From Romanomermis culicivorax (lineage: Eukaryota > Nematoda > Enoplea > Mermithida > Mermithidae), in NCBI GenBank assembly GCA_963922205.1, contig CAWUHX010000253.1, positions 310,001 to 374,000 of the forward strand: DNA of 64,000 nt, given 5' to 3'. Positions within the stretch are counted from its first letter, which is position 1. Each line of letters opens with the position of its first letter. The position numbers and the translations under genes are program-made. Shown one piece after another: positions 21,540 to 31,431 of the stretch. The notes below the pieces were generated by a model, which saw only the letters and a program-made list of their open reading frames with translations, made no database searches and was not told where the DNA came from.

Positions 21540-22445
21540 TTCCACACATCAGTGTTTTTTCGTCACTGAACTTTCTGCATAGTGCAGAAAAGCCAAAAAA
21601 AAGTTTCTGCACTGCGGTTTTCTCCTGTTACTACTGTTTTTTCGCTCAAAAATGCTCATAGACGCTTTATTTGTGTATTTTTGATCTTTTTCAAACATTC
21701 TGCTATTTTTTAGACATAATTCATTAAAATTGAGGAAACATTTGAAATTTTTGAGTTCGATTGAAGTCTAATCTATAAGCTTTATGGAACAAAATTTCCA
21801 GCAAACTATATGAGAGCATAATGACCTTGAATTACATGAGAAATCGACGGTTAGATCCTCTTGATGACAAGTGAGAGCCCAAAAAAGATAGTAATAGTAA
21901 TTTTTTGGCTATTGACATTCAGCGACACTAGAAAATCAATTTTCCGAACATTTATTTCAAGAATTACATTCGAATTTTCTGTTCGAAATTCGTACTTTCT
22001 AGAAATTTTTTATTTGAAAAATTTTAAAACCAGTAATTTATTTGTAAACTCTGATGAACTCGGCCGAAATGATATGAGTAAGGAGAGTAGAAATGTCCGA
22101 AAACTACTTCCATTCAGCTTTTGAATTGATTTTACGTTAAGAAAGGATCAATCGCTTCAAAAAGTTTACAGACTTGACGTATTGATCCTTCTCAAAAAAT
22201 GTGTCAGGGAAAAAATGCGAATCTTCATTATAATCAAGATAAAGTACTGAAGATTACCAATTAAAACATGAGATAATACGTTTAGGATGATGAAAATAGA
22301 TTAAGTGATAAGTGAAGGTAGACATGCTAGAAGCTGCACCTGAGCTAGGAAATAAATAATAATGCTTATTAAAGTTCGCGCCGGAAAATTTTGAGATTTA
22401 CACCTACTAAAATGCACCAAAATGCATCTTTTCTATATGGAAACA
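21540..22445 (+). repeat. About 0.9-kb dispersed repeat, partner of 14.0-15.0 kb
   Basis: Plus-orientation copy of the repeat described at 14000-15030. Between the two lie about 6.5 kb of other repeats, so they form a large imperfect inverted pair. The apparent ORFs inside have no coding character. Confidence 0.7.
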
Positions 22446-23081
22446 CCAAATTTTTTTTTCACACTTGATAAATATTTTTTTGCAAGGTGCAAAAAATCTG
22501 AATAAAAAGTTATGCACGAGCGGAAAAAGTTTTGCACAGCGCAAAAAAAAACACTGGTATAAACCATAAAAAAGTGTGATAGATATTTTACTTTGGACTC
22601 GGATATTGATCAGTAATTAATGCGGTGCAGAGCATCGGAAAAAATTTGGATTTGTATATTCTATATCTTTGGAAAATGACTATTTTTAATATCTATTTCT
22701 TGCTTGAAAAGTCTAATTTTTCAGTGAATTCAACATGTTTTCAGTCAGGCAAATTAAAATTCAAAAATTGGGCAAGCAGCAATGAATTGAATGACTTTTT
22801 CAGACAGAAAAACCTCTGCTATTGTCCCACGCTTAATCATTTTCCCAATGCAAAAAGTTATCTTCACGAAAGTCGAAAATTCTAAAGAACCTCAAAATGA
22901 TTTTGTGGAAATAATCTAGAAAAATCTAGGTTTTAGTCAAATATGTAAAAAAACAATACAAGGTCAAACAGTCATCCATAACATGCTGATGTTTAAAAGC
23001 TATAAGCCAGCGTAAGCTAGGCCGACATTTTCCAACTGCACAACAGAAATGATAACAAGAATCATAAGTGATTTGAAATCC

Positions 23082-23098
23082 GGCGCGAAGCGCCGGAA
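23082..23098. repeat. GC hairpin with conserved downstream module
   Basis: CCGGCGCGAAGCGCCGG followed by 'aaaattttc', an 'aaaatgcat' pair and 'ctccggacaggaaac'. The same module follows the related hairpin at 23741-23757 and a relic at about 61938. It is inverted at 63650-63728. Confidence 0.8.
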
Positions 23099-23624
23099 AA
23101 TTTTCGATATGTTTTCCTAAAAATGCATAAGAATGCATCTCCGGACAGGAAACTCACCCAATCAAAAGGGTCGTTAGGCTCTAATTTTTATAAGCCATGT
23201 TGGCTTGTGCCCCTAAATTTTTAGGAGTCACTCAGAGTTTTTAGAAGCCATGGCTCCTAATTAACCTAAAAAACTCTGACAAGACTCGATTTTTTTTCGC
23301 CCGCAAATATGAATGCTCTATATAACCGAAAACATTTTGTTGATTAGTCTAGAATTTTCTGGCATGAATGAGGAGTTTGAATGTTTTCTCGAATATTACC
23401 CTTACAATCCAATTGAAACGTTGACTTTGACATAATAATTTAAAGGCTAAATTGAAAGTTGAAGTTAAAAAACTAAAAAAAACGATCTCAAATACTCGAT
23501 GATTTTAAGCAATTTCACCTTCAATGTGCATAGTCGAATAAGAAAACTCGCCGCAGCGCGGCGAAAAAATTTGACGATTTTCCTGTAATTTTCAACAGAA
23601 AATATTTATTTTTCCTTGAAAATT

Positions 23625-23710
23625 CCCTGTGTTTTCCAGGTTTTCCAGGTTTTCCAGACCTGAAAAAAAAATTCCCTGTGTTTTCCAGGTTTTCCAGGTT
23701 TTCCAGGTTG
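23625..23710 (+). repeat. 9-bp TTTTCCAGG tandem tracts
   Basis: Two clusters of 'aattccctgtg' followed by three or more TTTTCCAGG units. A shorter related tract is at 21052-21082. The 'gtatgaaccctgt' phrase after it is shared with 21020-21035 in reverse sense. Confidence 0.75.
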
Positions 23711-24345
23711 TGTATGAACCCTGTGGGTATATGGTTGGCCGGGCGCGAAGCGCCTGAAATTTTCATTATTTTCCATTTTATAACGCATAAAAATGCATCT
23801 CCGGACAGGAAACCCTATAACCTAATCAAAAGGGAAGCCAGGCTTCAAGTTGCACTGTGCAAATTGACAAAAGAAATTTGGTTGCACAGCCCGAAATTCG
23901 GCTGCTGTGTGCAAAAAAACCCTGGCAGTATGCATTTCGTTTCGAGATTTTCGATTCAATACAGTAGTTTGTTGCATGAAGCTGTAAACTGCGAAAAAAC
24001 ACTAACCTGTCAACAAGTTTCGAGACAAATACAAATATCGCATAATATCTGCCATATGGGCAAACATAGGGGTGGCCAAGGTCATTGGGGGTCTATAGTC
24101 AAATAGTGCTCGGCGGAGCGCCAAATTCATGCAAAAAACGGTCTTTTTTAGGGCCTCTAGTAGCAGCAGGTTACTCAATGGGAATATATCCCTGGACCCT
24201 GATACTTTTACCCGTGCATCTATCGAGTGTTCTCTCGTTTTTTTGTTCTTTTTTGAAAATATTGATTTGGTCAAATTATATGAGTGACCAAAGTTCGATT
24301 AAATCCCCTTGGTTTGGGTTCGAAAAAAATTATGCCAAGGCCTAA

Positions 24346-25224
24346 TGTAACGACCAGATTTGTGTGAGGTACTTTACTTCTAACCAATCGGTCGATACGG
24401 CCGGGACAAACGATGGGACGGGGGCGATAATATACGGCTTTACAATACTCGACGGCTGCTTCAGACGTCGATACGACAATGATACGATAATACGGCAAGT
24501 ATACACGGCTTAATTGCTTCCGAATAAAATGAGACTCGCTCTCAAAACAATGCTTGCAAATACGGGCGCGGGGTCGAAAAATTGAACGATACAAGAATGA
24601 ATAAAATCACGCTTTGCTTCTTCTTTTATACGGCGATTCTGCCCACTCCCTGGGCGTCGCGGGAGGTCGAGCTTCTGTCCATCTTCTTCCGCCAATCGTC
24701 GTTTCCTGCTATGCTTTTTATGCTTTCTTAATTACGCCTCCCTAATGCTTTTCTGGTACCGTATGCTTTCTGTGCTTCACTTGCTTTCTACAGTGGGCTT
24801 GGCCACGTCTTTGTGCTTCTGTGCATGCTTCCTGTATCGGTTTCTCTGTATACACATGTTTTGTGGGGCCGCCGCTACCGTTACACTTGAGACTACTGTA
24901 CGGCGGGGCTTCTACGCATTTTACTGTGTGCAGGTGTTGTTTACGATTTTTACTGGGGATTACGGTAGCTGTGGAATGTGTAGTTTAGTGTGGGTTCTAG
25001 GGGAACAGCTGCCGTTTGTGCAAATTAATTAGGGCGTCTTAATTGGGCTACCGAGGTGTGAACGGATCAAAATAAAGTACTTCACGTAATTTTGTAGGAA
25101 TGTTTGGGTGTGAATCCCAGACACCCTTGAGACGATAAAATGTGAAAATTAATAATATTTAATAAATGTCTATTACATACAGTATGCTACATATTTACAG
25201 TACTGCTCTAGCAGGTACGTTACA
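24346..25224. mobile_element. Solo LTR, 879 bp, CTAA target duplication
   Basis: It begins TGTAACG and ends CGTTACA, a 7-bp inverted terminus with TG...CA ends. It is flanked by CTAA on both sides (24342-24345 and 25225-25228). Length, termini and a 4-bp duplication fit a solo LTR left by LTR-LTR recombination of a Gypsy-type element. AATAAA at 25071-25076 may be the LTR poly(A) signal if it reads plus-strand. The frame at 24745-25032 lies wholly inside and has no Gag/Pol character. It is unrelated to the LTRs at 30.4 and 44.0 kb. Confidence 0.8.
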
Positions 25225-25256
25225 CTAAGACTTAAGCATGAGCTAAGCAAGCTTTT

Positions 25257-25610
25257 TTGAAAAGGGTTTTCGACTATCGGGAATTCAATGGATGCGGTCG
25301 CTTTGCACAAAAATTAATCCCGGGTGTAAACTGGCGTGTTTTTGTAATGTTTTGGCGGAAGGAGTTTTCGACCGCGGGGAATTCAATAGACGCGGCCACT
25401 TTACATAAAAAAAATATACCGGGTGTAAACAAGCGTTTTTCCAAGATTTTTTGTTGGGAGGGGTTTTCAATTGTGGGAATTCAATGGATGAGGTCACTTT
25501 ACACAAAAATCATTTTTTGTGTAAAGAAAAGTATCTTTGCAATTTTTTGGCCTGAGGGTTCTTGACCATAGGGAATTCAACAGATATGGTCACTTTACAT
25601 TCTGCTTACA
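25257..25610. repeat. 97-98 bp tandem repeat, 3.5-4 units
   Basis: Units start with GGGAATTCAA at 25279, 25377, 25475 and 25571. Each has 'tggatg.ggtcactttacac', 'gggtgtaaac..gcgtttt' and 'ttttggcggaaggggttttcgac' landmarks. The fourth unit is incomplete. The frame at 25257-25565 runs through the repeat because 98- and 96-bp steps keep some frames open; I do not call it a gene. Confidence 0.85.
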
Positions 25611-26025
25611 ACGTGTTTTGCGATGCAATTGACACATCTTTTACTTTTACCGAAAGTTAGAATTGGTAGTTTTAAGATTGTTTTTTATTGTTTCTTTGAT
25701 GAGGAGATGACTTCTTTGATGGTGGTTGAGCCGCAGTAAAAAGAAGTGGACTAGAAAATGCCCCGATGGGACAGAAAAAAGAAGAATATACTTGCTTGGA
25801 TAGTTGCCAAGCTAGAAAAAGGATTGAACTGGATTTTTTAGAACTTGAGTTAAAGTTTGAAAAATCCATCTTTTGTAATATTGGATTTTTTTCTTTCTAA
25901 AAATTTTTCATGTCCGTGGAAAAGTATATTCTGCAGTTTCGTGCATTTTGTCCTCCCATAACATTGTATCAACTGTCACGTGTCGCACGTCCGTACATCA
26001 CCCCTTCGTACCAGTCGCAACACCG

Positions 26026-26095
26026 GCTTGGTAGTTCAATCGGTAGAACGCTGCACTATAGTCAACGAAATCCGGGTTCGAATCCCGGTCGAGCA
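26026..26095 (+). tRNA. tRNA-like unit in TRIM LTR 1
   Basis: It has a D-arm (GTTC/GAAC), a perfect 5-bp T-arm with GGTTCGAATCC B box, an A box TAGTTCAATCGG and an acceptor pairing weakened by one change (GCTTGG versus TCGAGC). The anticodon arm is imperfect, so no anticodon can be trusted. The Pol III T-run seen after copies 2 and 3 is interrupted here. Confidence 0.55.
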
Positions 26096-26274
26096 TTACT
26101 TTCGAAAACGGTGTTTGGCGATGGTTACGATGACAACGCGTTTACCCATTTACGTGTCATGGCGAGGCTGGCAGGACCTGCATCTTCAACGGACGAGGTC
26201 GTCCTTCTTTCAAGGGGGGGAATGTCACGTGTCGCACGTCCGTATATCACCCCTTCGTACCAGTCGCAACACCG

Positions 26275-26344
26275 GCTCGGTAGTTCAATCGGTAGAACGC
26301 TGCACTATAGTCAACGAGATCCGGGTTCGAATCCCGGTCGAGCA
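26275..26344 (+). tRNA. tRNA-like unit in TRIM LTR 2
   Basis: Acceptor GCTCGG pairs with TCGAGC (one G-T). The D-arm is 4 bp and the T-arm 5 bp, both perfect. A box at 26281-26292, B box at 26324-26334, and TTTTT Pol III terminator at 26348-26352. The anticodon stem would need CGCTG opposite CAACG (one mismatch, 9-nt loop), so it is tRNA-like rather than a clear decoding tRNA. Confidence 0.6.
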
Positions 26345-26547
26345 ATATTTTTCGAAAACGGTGTTTGGCGATGGTTACGATGACAACGCGTTTACCCATT
26401 TACGTGTCATGGCGAGGCTTGGATTGGTCCCACATTGGTGGGCCGCAGAACCTGCATCTTCAATGGACGAGGTCGTCCTTCTTTCAAGGGGGGAATGTCA
26501 CGTGTCGCACGTCCGTACATCACCCCTTCGTACCAGTCGCAACACCG

Positions 26548-26617
26548 GCTCGGTAGTTCAATCGGTAGAACGCTGCACTATAGTCAACGAGATCCGGGTT
26601 CGAATCCCGGTCGAGCA
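26548..26617 (+). tRNA. tRNA-like unit in TRIM LTR 3
   Basis: Same sequence as copy 2 through the 70-nt unit, with TTTTT at 26621-26625. It lies inside the 3' LTR, so if transcribed by Pol III it would end within the LTR. Confidence 0.6.
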
Positions 26618-27476
26618 TTATTTTTCGAAAACGGTGTTTGGCGATGGTTACGATGACAACGCGTTTACCCATTTACGTGTCACAACCATATAAAAATTTT
26701 CTGGATGAAAATTATAAGCTAATAGTTGACCTCATTCAAATGTGTAGAAATGCTAAACCAATAACGATAGCATTGTAAGTTTAGACTTATCCGAATATAT
26801 GCCCCTAACTCCAGGCTGAAACATAACAAGGGACGGGCATTTCATAGTCATTTTGTTCTTTTTCAACTTATGTCCGTGATTGAAAAAGCGTCATTAAGCA
26901 CTATAGAAATTGCTGATCCTCACTCGTGGTTCATGCTGAGTACCGAAGCATTTTGTGCACCTGGTTAAGTTAATTTCAAAAATGAAACCTGGGTGCTACC
27001 TAGGTATTCAGGTGACCTGTTTACCCGGATTTTCAACAGGATATTTTATGGGTAAAACACTTATATACTCCAATGTTCAAATATACTTAGTACTCAGGTT
27101 GGATATGCAAAATACCTGGTTGCTTGAGTACTGTGAAGACTGGTTACCCAGGTCATAAGATTTTCAAAGTAGGAAGCACTAATTCTCAGTTTCAGCTGAA
27201 AAAGCTGAGTGCAGCTGAATCATACATGTGTGGGACTGATATGGAGATCCCAGAGTTTTGGAATCCGAAGTCTTTTTCTGTATGAATAGTAAACTTTTTG
27301 GGATTTTGTCTCAAAAAAATAAAAACCACCCCTTGTAACCACTCTTCCTCCAAATTTCAGAGCTGCACATGTATGGTTGAAAATAGAGATGCATGGTAAG
27401 AATTTTCGAGAGGAAGAATTGAAAAGGAAAAAATAGATTTCCTAAAAAATTTTCAATATTTAAAAATTCTTGTCAA

Positions 27477-27530
27477 TAAACCAGTTTTTTCGTGTGAGAT
27501 ATCTTGTCAATAAACCAGTTTTTTCATGTG
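27477..27530 (+). repeat. Short tandem duplication
   Basis: TCTTGTCAATAAACCAGTTT occurs twice in a row, about 31 bp apart. It is otherwise non-coding and inside the inverted-repeat element. Confidence 0.6.
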
Positions 27531-27849
27531 TTTTCATAGATTTTGAAAAATTTCAAGGGTAGTCAATTGACTTTTTCCAGAGGCCAGGCAAGAGCATCTA
27601 GAGTTCCAGTGTAAGAGTTCACTCCCCTGCTCTATCAATGGTTAGTGTATGTGCTGATGCACTCAGCATTAGAATATACTTTTCCACGGACATGAAACAT
27701 TTTTTTGATGAGAAAAAATAAAAATCCAATACTACAAAAGTGGATTTTTTAAACTTCAACCCAAGTTTTCAAAAATCTAGTCCAATCCTTTTTCTAGTTT
27801 GCAACTATCTCTCTTTCTTCTTCCTGCCCCATCGGGGCATTTTCTAATA

Positions 27850-28440
27850 AACAAGTATCATATAAGCGAAAATTTCGACACAAGTATTGACAAAATAAGA
27901 TCTCAATGTTGCATAATTACATGTTTTTTGGGAATGGCAATAAGAGGGCAAGTAGATTATCCAGTTGCAAATCTATTAGAGATCAGCCAATCAATTCAAT
28001 TAAGGGATTAAGCATATTGGTGCTCATGTAAGCCACCAAAACGATTACTTTTTTGAACTAACATCACTAGTATAGGAAAAAGTGATATTGTTTTGAAACG
28101 CGATACAGATCATGCACGTATTCGTATATCTAATGTTGATGCTAAAAAGTTACTGCACATATTGGAGTGAGAAAAGTTGGTTGCATCCCCTGCTGCACAC
28201 TGAAATTTGGTTGCCGAGTGTAAAAAAATCATGGAGCCCTAAATTTCGCTTTCAGTTTTGAAAAAAAGAAAATTAAGCCTGTTATCGGTTTAAAAAATAT
28301 GCTGCAAGGCGCAAACGCCTATGTTTACTGTATTATTCAAACTGTCGGAAAAAATATTTTCCATCACCGTTCTTCTTTTGTTATTTTGAGAAAAAAATTT
28401 GGAAAGGAGGAAAAAATTTTGGGCACTTTCTTATTCATAC
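27850..28440. other. Unassigned DNA
   Basis: No gene is supported. The stretch at about 28180-28240 repeats the 'gcacactgaaatttggttgc' phrase, a relative of the 'gcaaccaaatttcgggctgtgc' module seen at 23870-23905 and 63560-63620. Confidence 0.4.
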
Positions 28441-28444
28441 ACTT

Positions 28445-28651
28445 CCTACCTCTACGACCCTGTACATCTGGCCTGACAAAAATGCTCAAACACACCTCCC
28501 TGAACTTTTTTGAACAACACTTTTTGACTATTTTTATCCATGTTATACATGATAAATGTGCTTGTGGAACTTTTTATGTTTTTTTTTCCTCACTCACCCT
28601 CCTCGATGAAATGCCCGAGGATCCTCCCCCTAGAAAATTCTTGCCGCACAT
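28445..28651 (+). mobile_element. Degenerate ACATGCA-family MITE
   Basis: It carries the family's 'gacaaaaatgctcaaacac', 'ctgaacttttttgaa', 'ctagaaaattcttgccgcacatgt' landmarks in order, with eroded ends. Confidence 0.55.
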
Positions 28652-28854
28652 GTATCTTCTTATGGCCAAAAAAATTTGAAAGCTCACGACCGAAAAAAAT
28701 GCGTTTTTCGGTGAACTTTTTTTCAGTCTCTAGCAGTCAGTATTTCCTTCGAAGAACATTGAGATTTTTTATCGCGATAATTTTTTTCTCTCGCTATATG
28801 TTTTGAACGTGAACTTTCGCGTTGAAAAACGATAAAAACGTCGTTTTAATACGG

Positions 28855-29092
28855 TAAACTTGAGGCTCATTTATACTTCTTTTTCGACGGAACGGAACAG
28901 ATCGTCAACAACTCGAACTGTTCAGCCTGAAAATCCACTTTCGATGGGAAAAAATAACTGCAATATAGCGAAAAACGACCGACCCTTCAACCGAACCGAA
29001 CGGAACGAAAATTTGCTTTCCGTTCGGTTATTCCGCTGATCGTATTCCGTTCCGTTCCGCCGGAAAAAGGAAGTATAAATGGGTCTATAGAC
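28855..29092. mobile_element. MITE with CATTTATACTTC inverted ends
   Basis: The left end reads 'gaggctCATTTATACTTC' then 'gacggaacggaac'. The right end is its reverse complement ('gttccgttccgccgg', 'GAAGTATAAATGggtc'). It is about 235 bp with no ORF. Both halves continue as an imperfect inverted repeat rich in CGGAACGG. Confidence 0.7.
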
Positions 29093-29289
29093 ATTCTGTT
29101 CAGGAATTACTTGTTGCAGAGATTCATTTTCCGAGAAGATCTTTGGAAAAAACTTTTCGAAAAAGCGAAAATTTTTCCTGCAAGCGCTGGACAAGAAATA
29201 CATAAAATCTATCAAGTATAATCAGAACCATACAAGTGTCAAAAACGGCTGAATATCTATCGTTTTTGCTTTCAACCAATGCAAGCAGG

Positions 29290-29517
29290 GGTGTCAGGGG
29301 AAGGTAAACCCTCCTACCTGAAGCCCTGGACACCCCTCCCTAGCCCAAAAAGGTCGTCAAACACCCTTCCCTAAACTTTTTCGCAGACAGTTTTTTGATG
29401 ATTTTCATGCATATTTTGTATGAAAAACATACTTGTGGAGCTTTATTTATTTTTTTGCCCACCCATCCCATCCCTTCATGCAAAGTCTATGCACCTTCCC
29501 CACATCAAGACGCATGT
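29290..29517 (+). mobile_element. Degenerate ACATGCA-family MITE
   Basis: The order 'ggtaaaccctcctacctgaagccctgg', 'tcgtcaaacaccc', 'tgattttcatgcatattttgtatgaaaaac', 'gcatgtctg' matches the family; the left end is eroded. Confidence 0.6.
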
Positions 29518-29519
29518 CT

Positions 29520-30421
29520 GCTTCCAACTGTAGTATAACATCGATTGTGCCGTTTATCAGCCTGATGCGACTGACCTGACTATAATTTATGTTTTTTCAT
29601 TTTAGCACTGACAACGAAAACATCAGATGTGCGGCTGTGCTGCTGAAATGCATGAATAAAGCGACGGGACAAAAAACGTTTTCGAAAATGTGAAAAAATT
29701 GAGGGTATGGCCCATGTTGTCACATCAATAGAAAGTTTGCCTTGCGATGTCACAGTAGGTGAGCTCCCCATGTCCCCGTAAGAGAGATAGGTCACCGAAA
29801 TAAGAGGCCGTGGGCCTGGTACTGAGGTGAAGGCTATTCCTTGTTGAACCTAACCCGGCTAGTACTAGCTATAAAAAAAACTATAGGTACTGTGGTGCTG
29901 CTCTGGGGTTACTACTGTAGAATAATGACCATGCTACTAGGTTAAGGGTGACCAACACTGGTCCTGTTCAGTATGAATGATGGACAAGGCCATCTGTAAG
30001 ATGACCTGGAAGCTGGGATCCCGATTATGAACCAAGAGATCCTTTTTGACCCGACCTCAGGGAAAGGGAATCACTGGCAACTAGGGGAAAGCTACTCTAG
30101 CAGGCGAAACTAACCCTCAAAAATTCGCATCCGAGATGCATCCTGGACGCGTCCTGGTCACGTCTGAAATGCATCTTTTTCGGCAGCACAAAGAATACTT
30201 TCATCTTTCTGATAATTGACATTCATGCAATAACTGTCAATTATGGTTTTTTCATAATGTGTAGTGGACATGCACTTTGTTTTGACCTACAGTATGACAA
30301 CAATTGACTTTTCATTTATATCTGGTAAATAATGTGTGCTTTCTATAGGGAGGTAAGAAGGAAGCATCAGCAAAATTTTTTGGCTCTGTGTGACACAAGT
30401 ACATGGTCTGTCAGTTTTATT
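29520..30421. other. Left flank of the large retrotransposon, unassigned
   Basis: No gene seen. A 24-bp segment at 30092-30115 (CTACTCTAGCAGGCGAAACT...) is repeated in inverted form at 44705-44728 on the other side of the retrotransposon. Before the insertion these lay about 650 bp apart as inverted copies, probably ends of an older element into which the LTR element jumped. Confidence 0.45.
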
Positions 30422-31012
30422 TGTTATATCTTGCCTTGCGGTCGGGGTGATGCGGTGTGATGCAGGATTGGGATTCCAAGGTTGCGGCCTTAATGTACGT
30501 GCGTCCCACGCCCGCGTTTACCCGATTACTTAATTACTAGTACTTAAACCCCGACAATAATTATCCCAACAATTAAAGAAAACCTAGTTTCTTTAATTGT
30601 CTCCCTTCTTTTCTCACTTACTAAAATAAGGGGACTCTCCTACCTATTTATTATTATACAAAAACGTATGAAGAACTTACGTGACCAAATCGTTACGGGC
30701 GAGACGAAAAATAAGAATGACAATAAAATTCCACTCCCACACACGGGCGAGCAAGGACGAGAAAGTGTGGTGGGAGGCGGCTAATACGTACTAGTGGTGG
30801 CCGGCGGGGCACACAACTAGTAAAGAAAAATAAAAATACACGTAAAGTATACGTAACGAATAATCAATAGAGAGAGACCAGCGCACGCGTACCGACGTGC
30901 GCTACAGTAAGATGGCCGCTGGTGGTCCGCGTTGCTCTCTCCACTTGCCACCTGCGGGCCTGTGACGCGTTTTGACAAATAATGAAAAATCGGCGGAAAA
31001 CACACTACAACA
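30422..31012 (-). repeat. 3' LTR of the large retrotransposon
   Basis: 591 bp, TGTTGTAGTG...TATAACA in element sense. It differs from the 5' LTR at about five single bases (for example, near 30652, 30710-30712, 30844 and 30916). Confidence 0.95.
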
Positions 31013-31025
31013 CCCCTCCCCCCTT
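31013..31025 (-). promoter_or_regulatory. Polypurine tract
   Basis: AAGGGGGGAGGGG in element sense abuts the TG of the 3' LTR, the standard position for the plus-strand primer of reverse transcription. Confidence 0.85.
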
Positions 31026-31431
31026 GCAGTAGATCGCCCTAAGCGATCGTCAAGAAATACCGAAAAGAACGTGCAAGGGGAAGGGCTCCGCCACTACAGG
31101 CCGTCGCCGGGGTTGCCGAAGAGTCTTCGGCGTCACACAGCGGGGCCGGCGGAGTTGTTGGGGTAGTTTGAGCCGATTTTTTGGGGCTGCGACCATTAGC
31201 CCGGCGGCGAAGTGTACGAACAAAGACGGGGCAAGTGGGGGCGTGTAGCGGGCCACCGGCGGTCAACTTACTGTGTGTTTGCAGCGTCGGCTGCACGTGC
31301 GCTGGGATCACTAGTACAAAATAATAAAGCACGAACGAGATTAGAAAATAAACAACCGGTGTGAAAAATGAGGTTAAAAGAAAACAACAAAAACGAAAAA
31401 GAAGTAAAAGTTACTGTACAAAAGCTCGTGA
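31026..31431 (-). other. 3' untranslated region of the retrotransposon
   Basis: About 400 bp between the ORF2 stop and the polypurine tract. The overlapping readings here (both strands) are G+C-rich shadows with no recognisable motif. Confidence 0.6.

Larger units (their letters stand above)
25974..26682 (+). mobile_element. TRIM-like miniature LTR element: three LTRs, two short internal regions
   Basis: Three near-identical LTRs (25974-26159, 26223-26409, 26496-26682), each TGTCACGTGTCGCACG...TTACGTGTCA, are separated by 63-bp and 86-bp internal regions. Each internal region starts TGGCGAGGCT, in primer-binding-site position with the usual TGG. Each ends in a purine tract (AAGGGGGGGAA / AAGGGGGGAA) immediately before the next TG, in polypurine-tract position. 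CAAC flanks the whole array (25970-25973, 26683-26686), so it inserted as or grew from one integration. There is no coding capacity. Every LTR contains a tRNA-like unit. Confidence 0.85.
25750..27848. mobile_element. Inverted-repeat (foldback-like) element hosting a TRIM
   Basis: Arms of about 180 bp (25750-25930 and 27665-27848) are reverse complements with scattered mismatches. Landmarks: 'agaaaatgccccgatgggacag', 'ctagaaaaaggattg', 'tattggattttt', 'catgtccgtggaaaagtatattct'. The 1.7-kb centre holds the TRIM at 25974-26682 and otherwise non-coding DNA. A 4-exon-like reading was not found. Exact outer ends and target duplication are unclear, so the class is unknown. Confidence 0.65.

Noticed and set aside
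24745-25032. 95-codon hydrophobic, Cys-rich frame
   Set aside because: Lies entirely inside the solo LTR, with no splice or homology support.
26026-26617. Three functional tRNA genes
   Set aside because: Anticodon stem is mispaired, no trustworthy anticodon, and each unit is inside an LTR; kept as tRNA-like Pol III units only.
25910-26693. Long plus-strand frames across 25910-26693
   Set aside because: They only read through the repeated LTR/tRNA-like sequence, and the peptide repeats mirror the DNA repeats.
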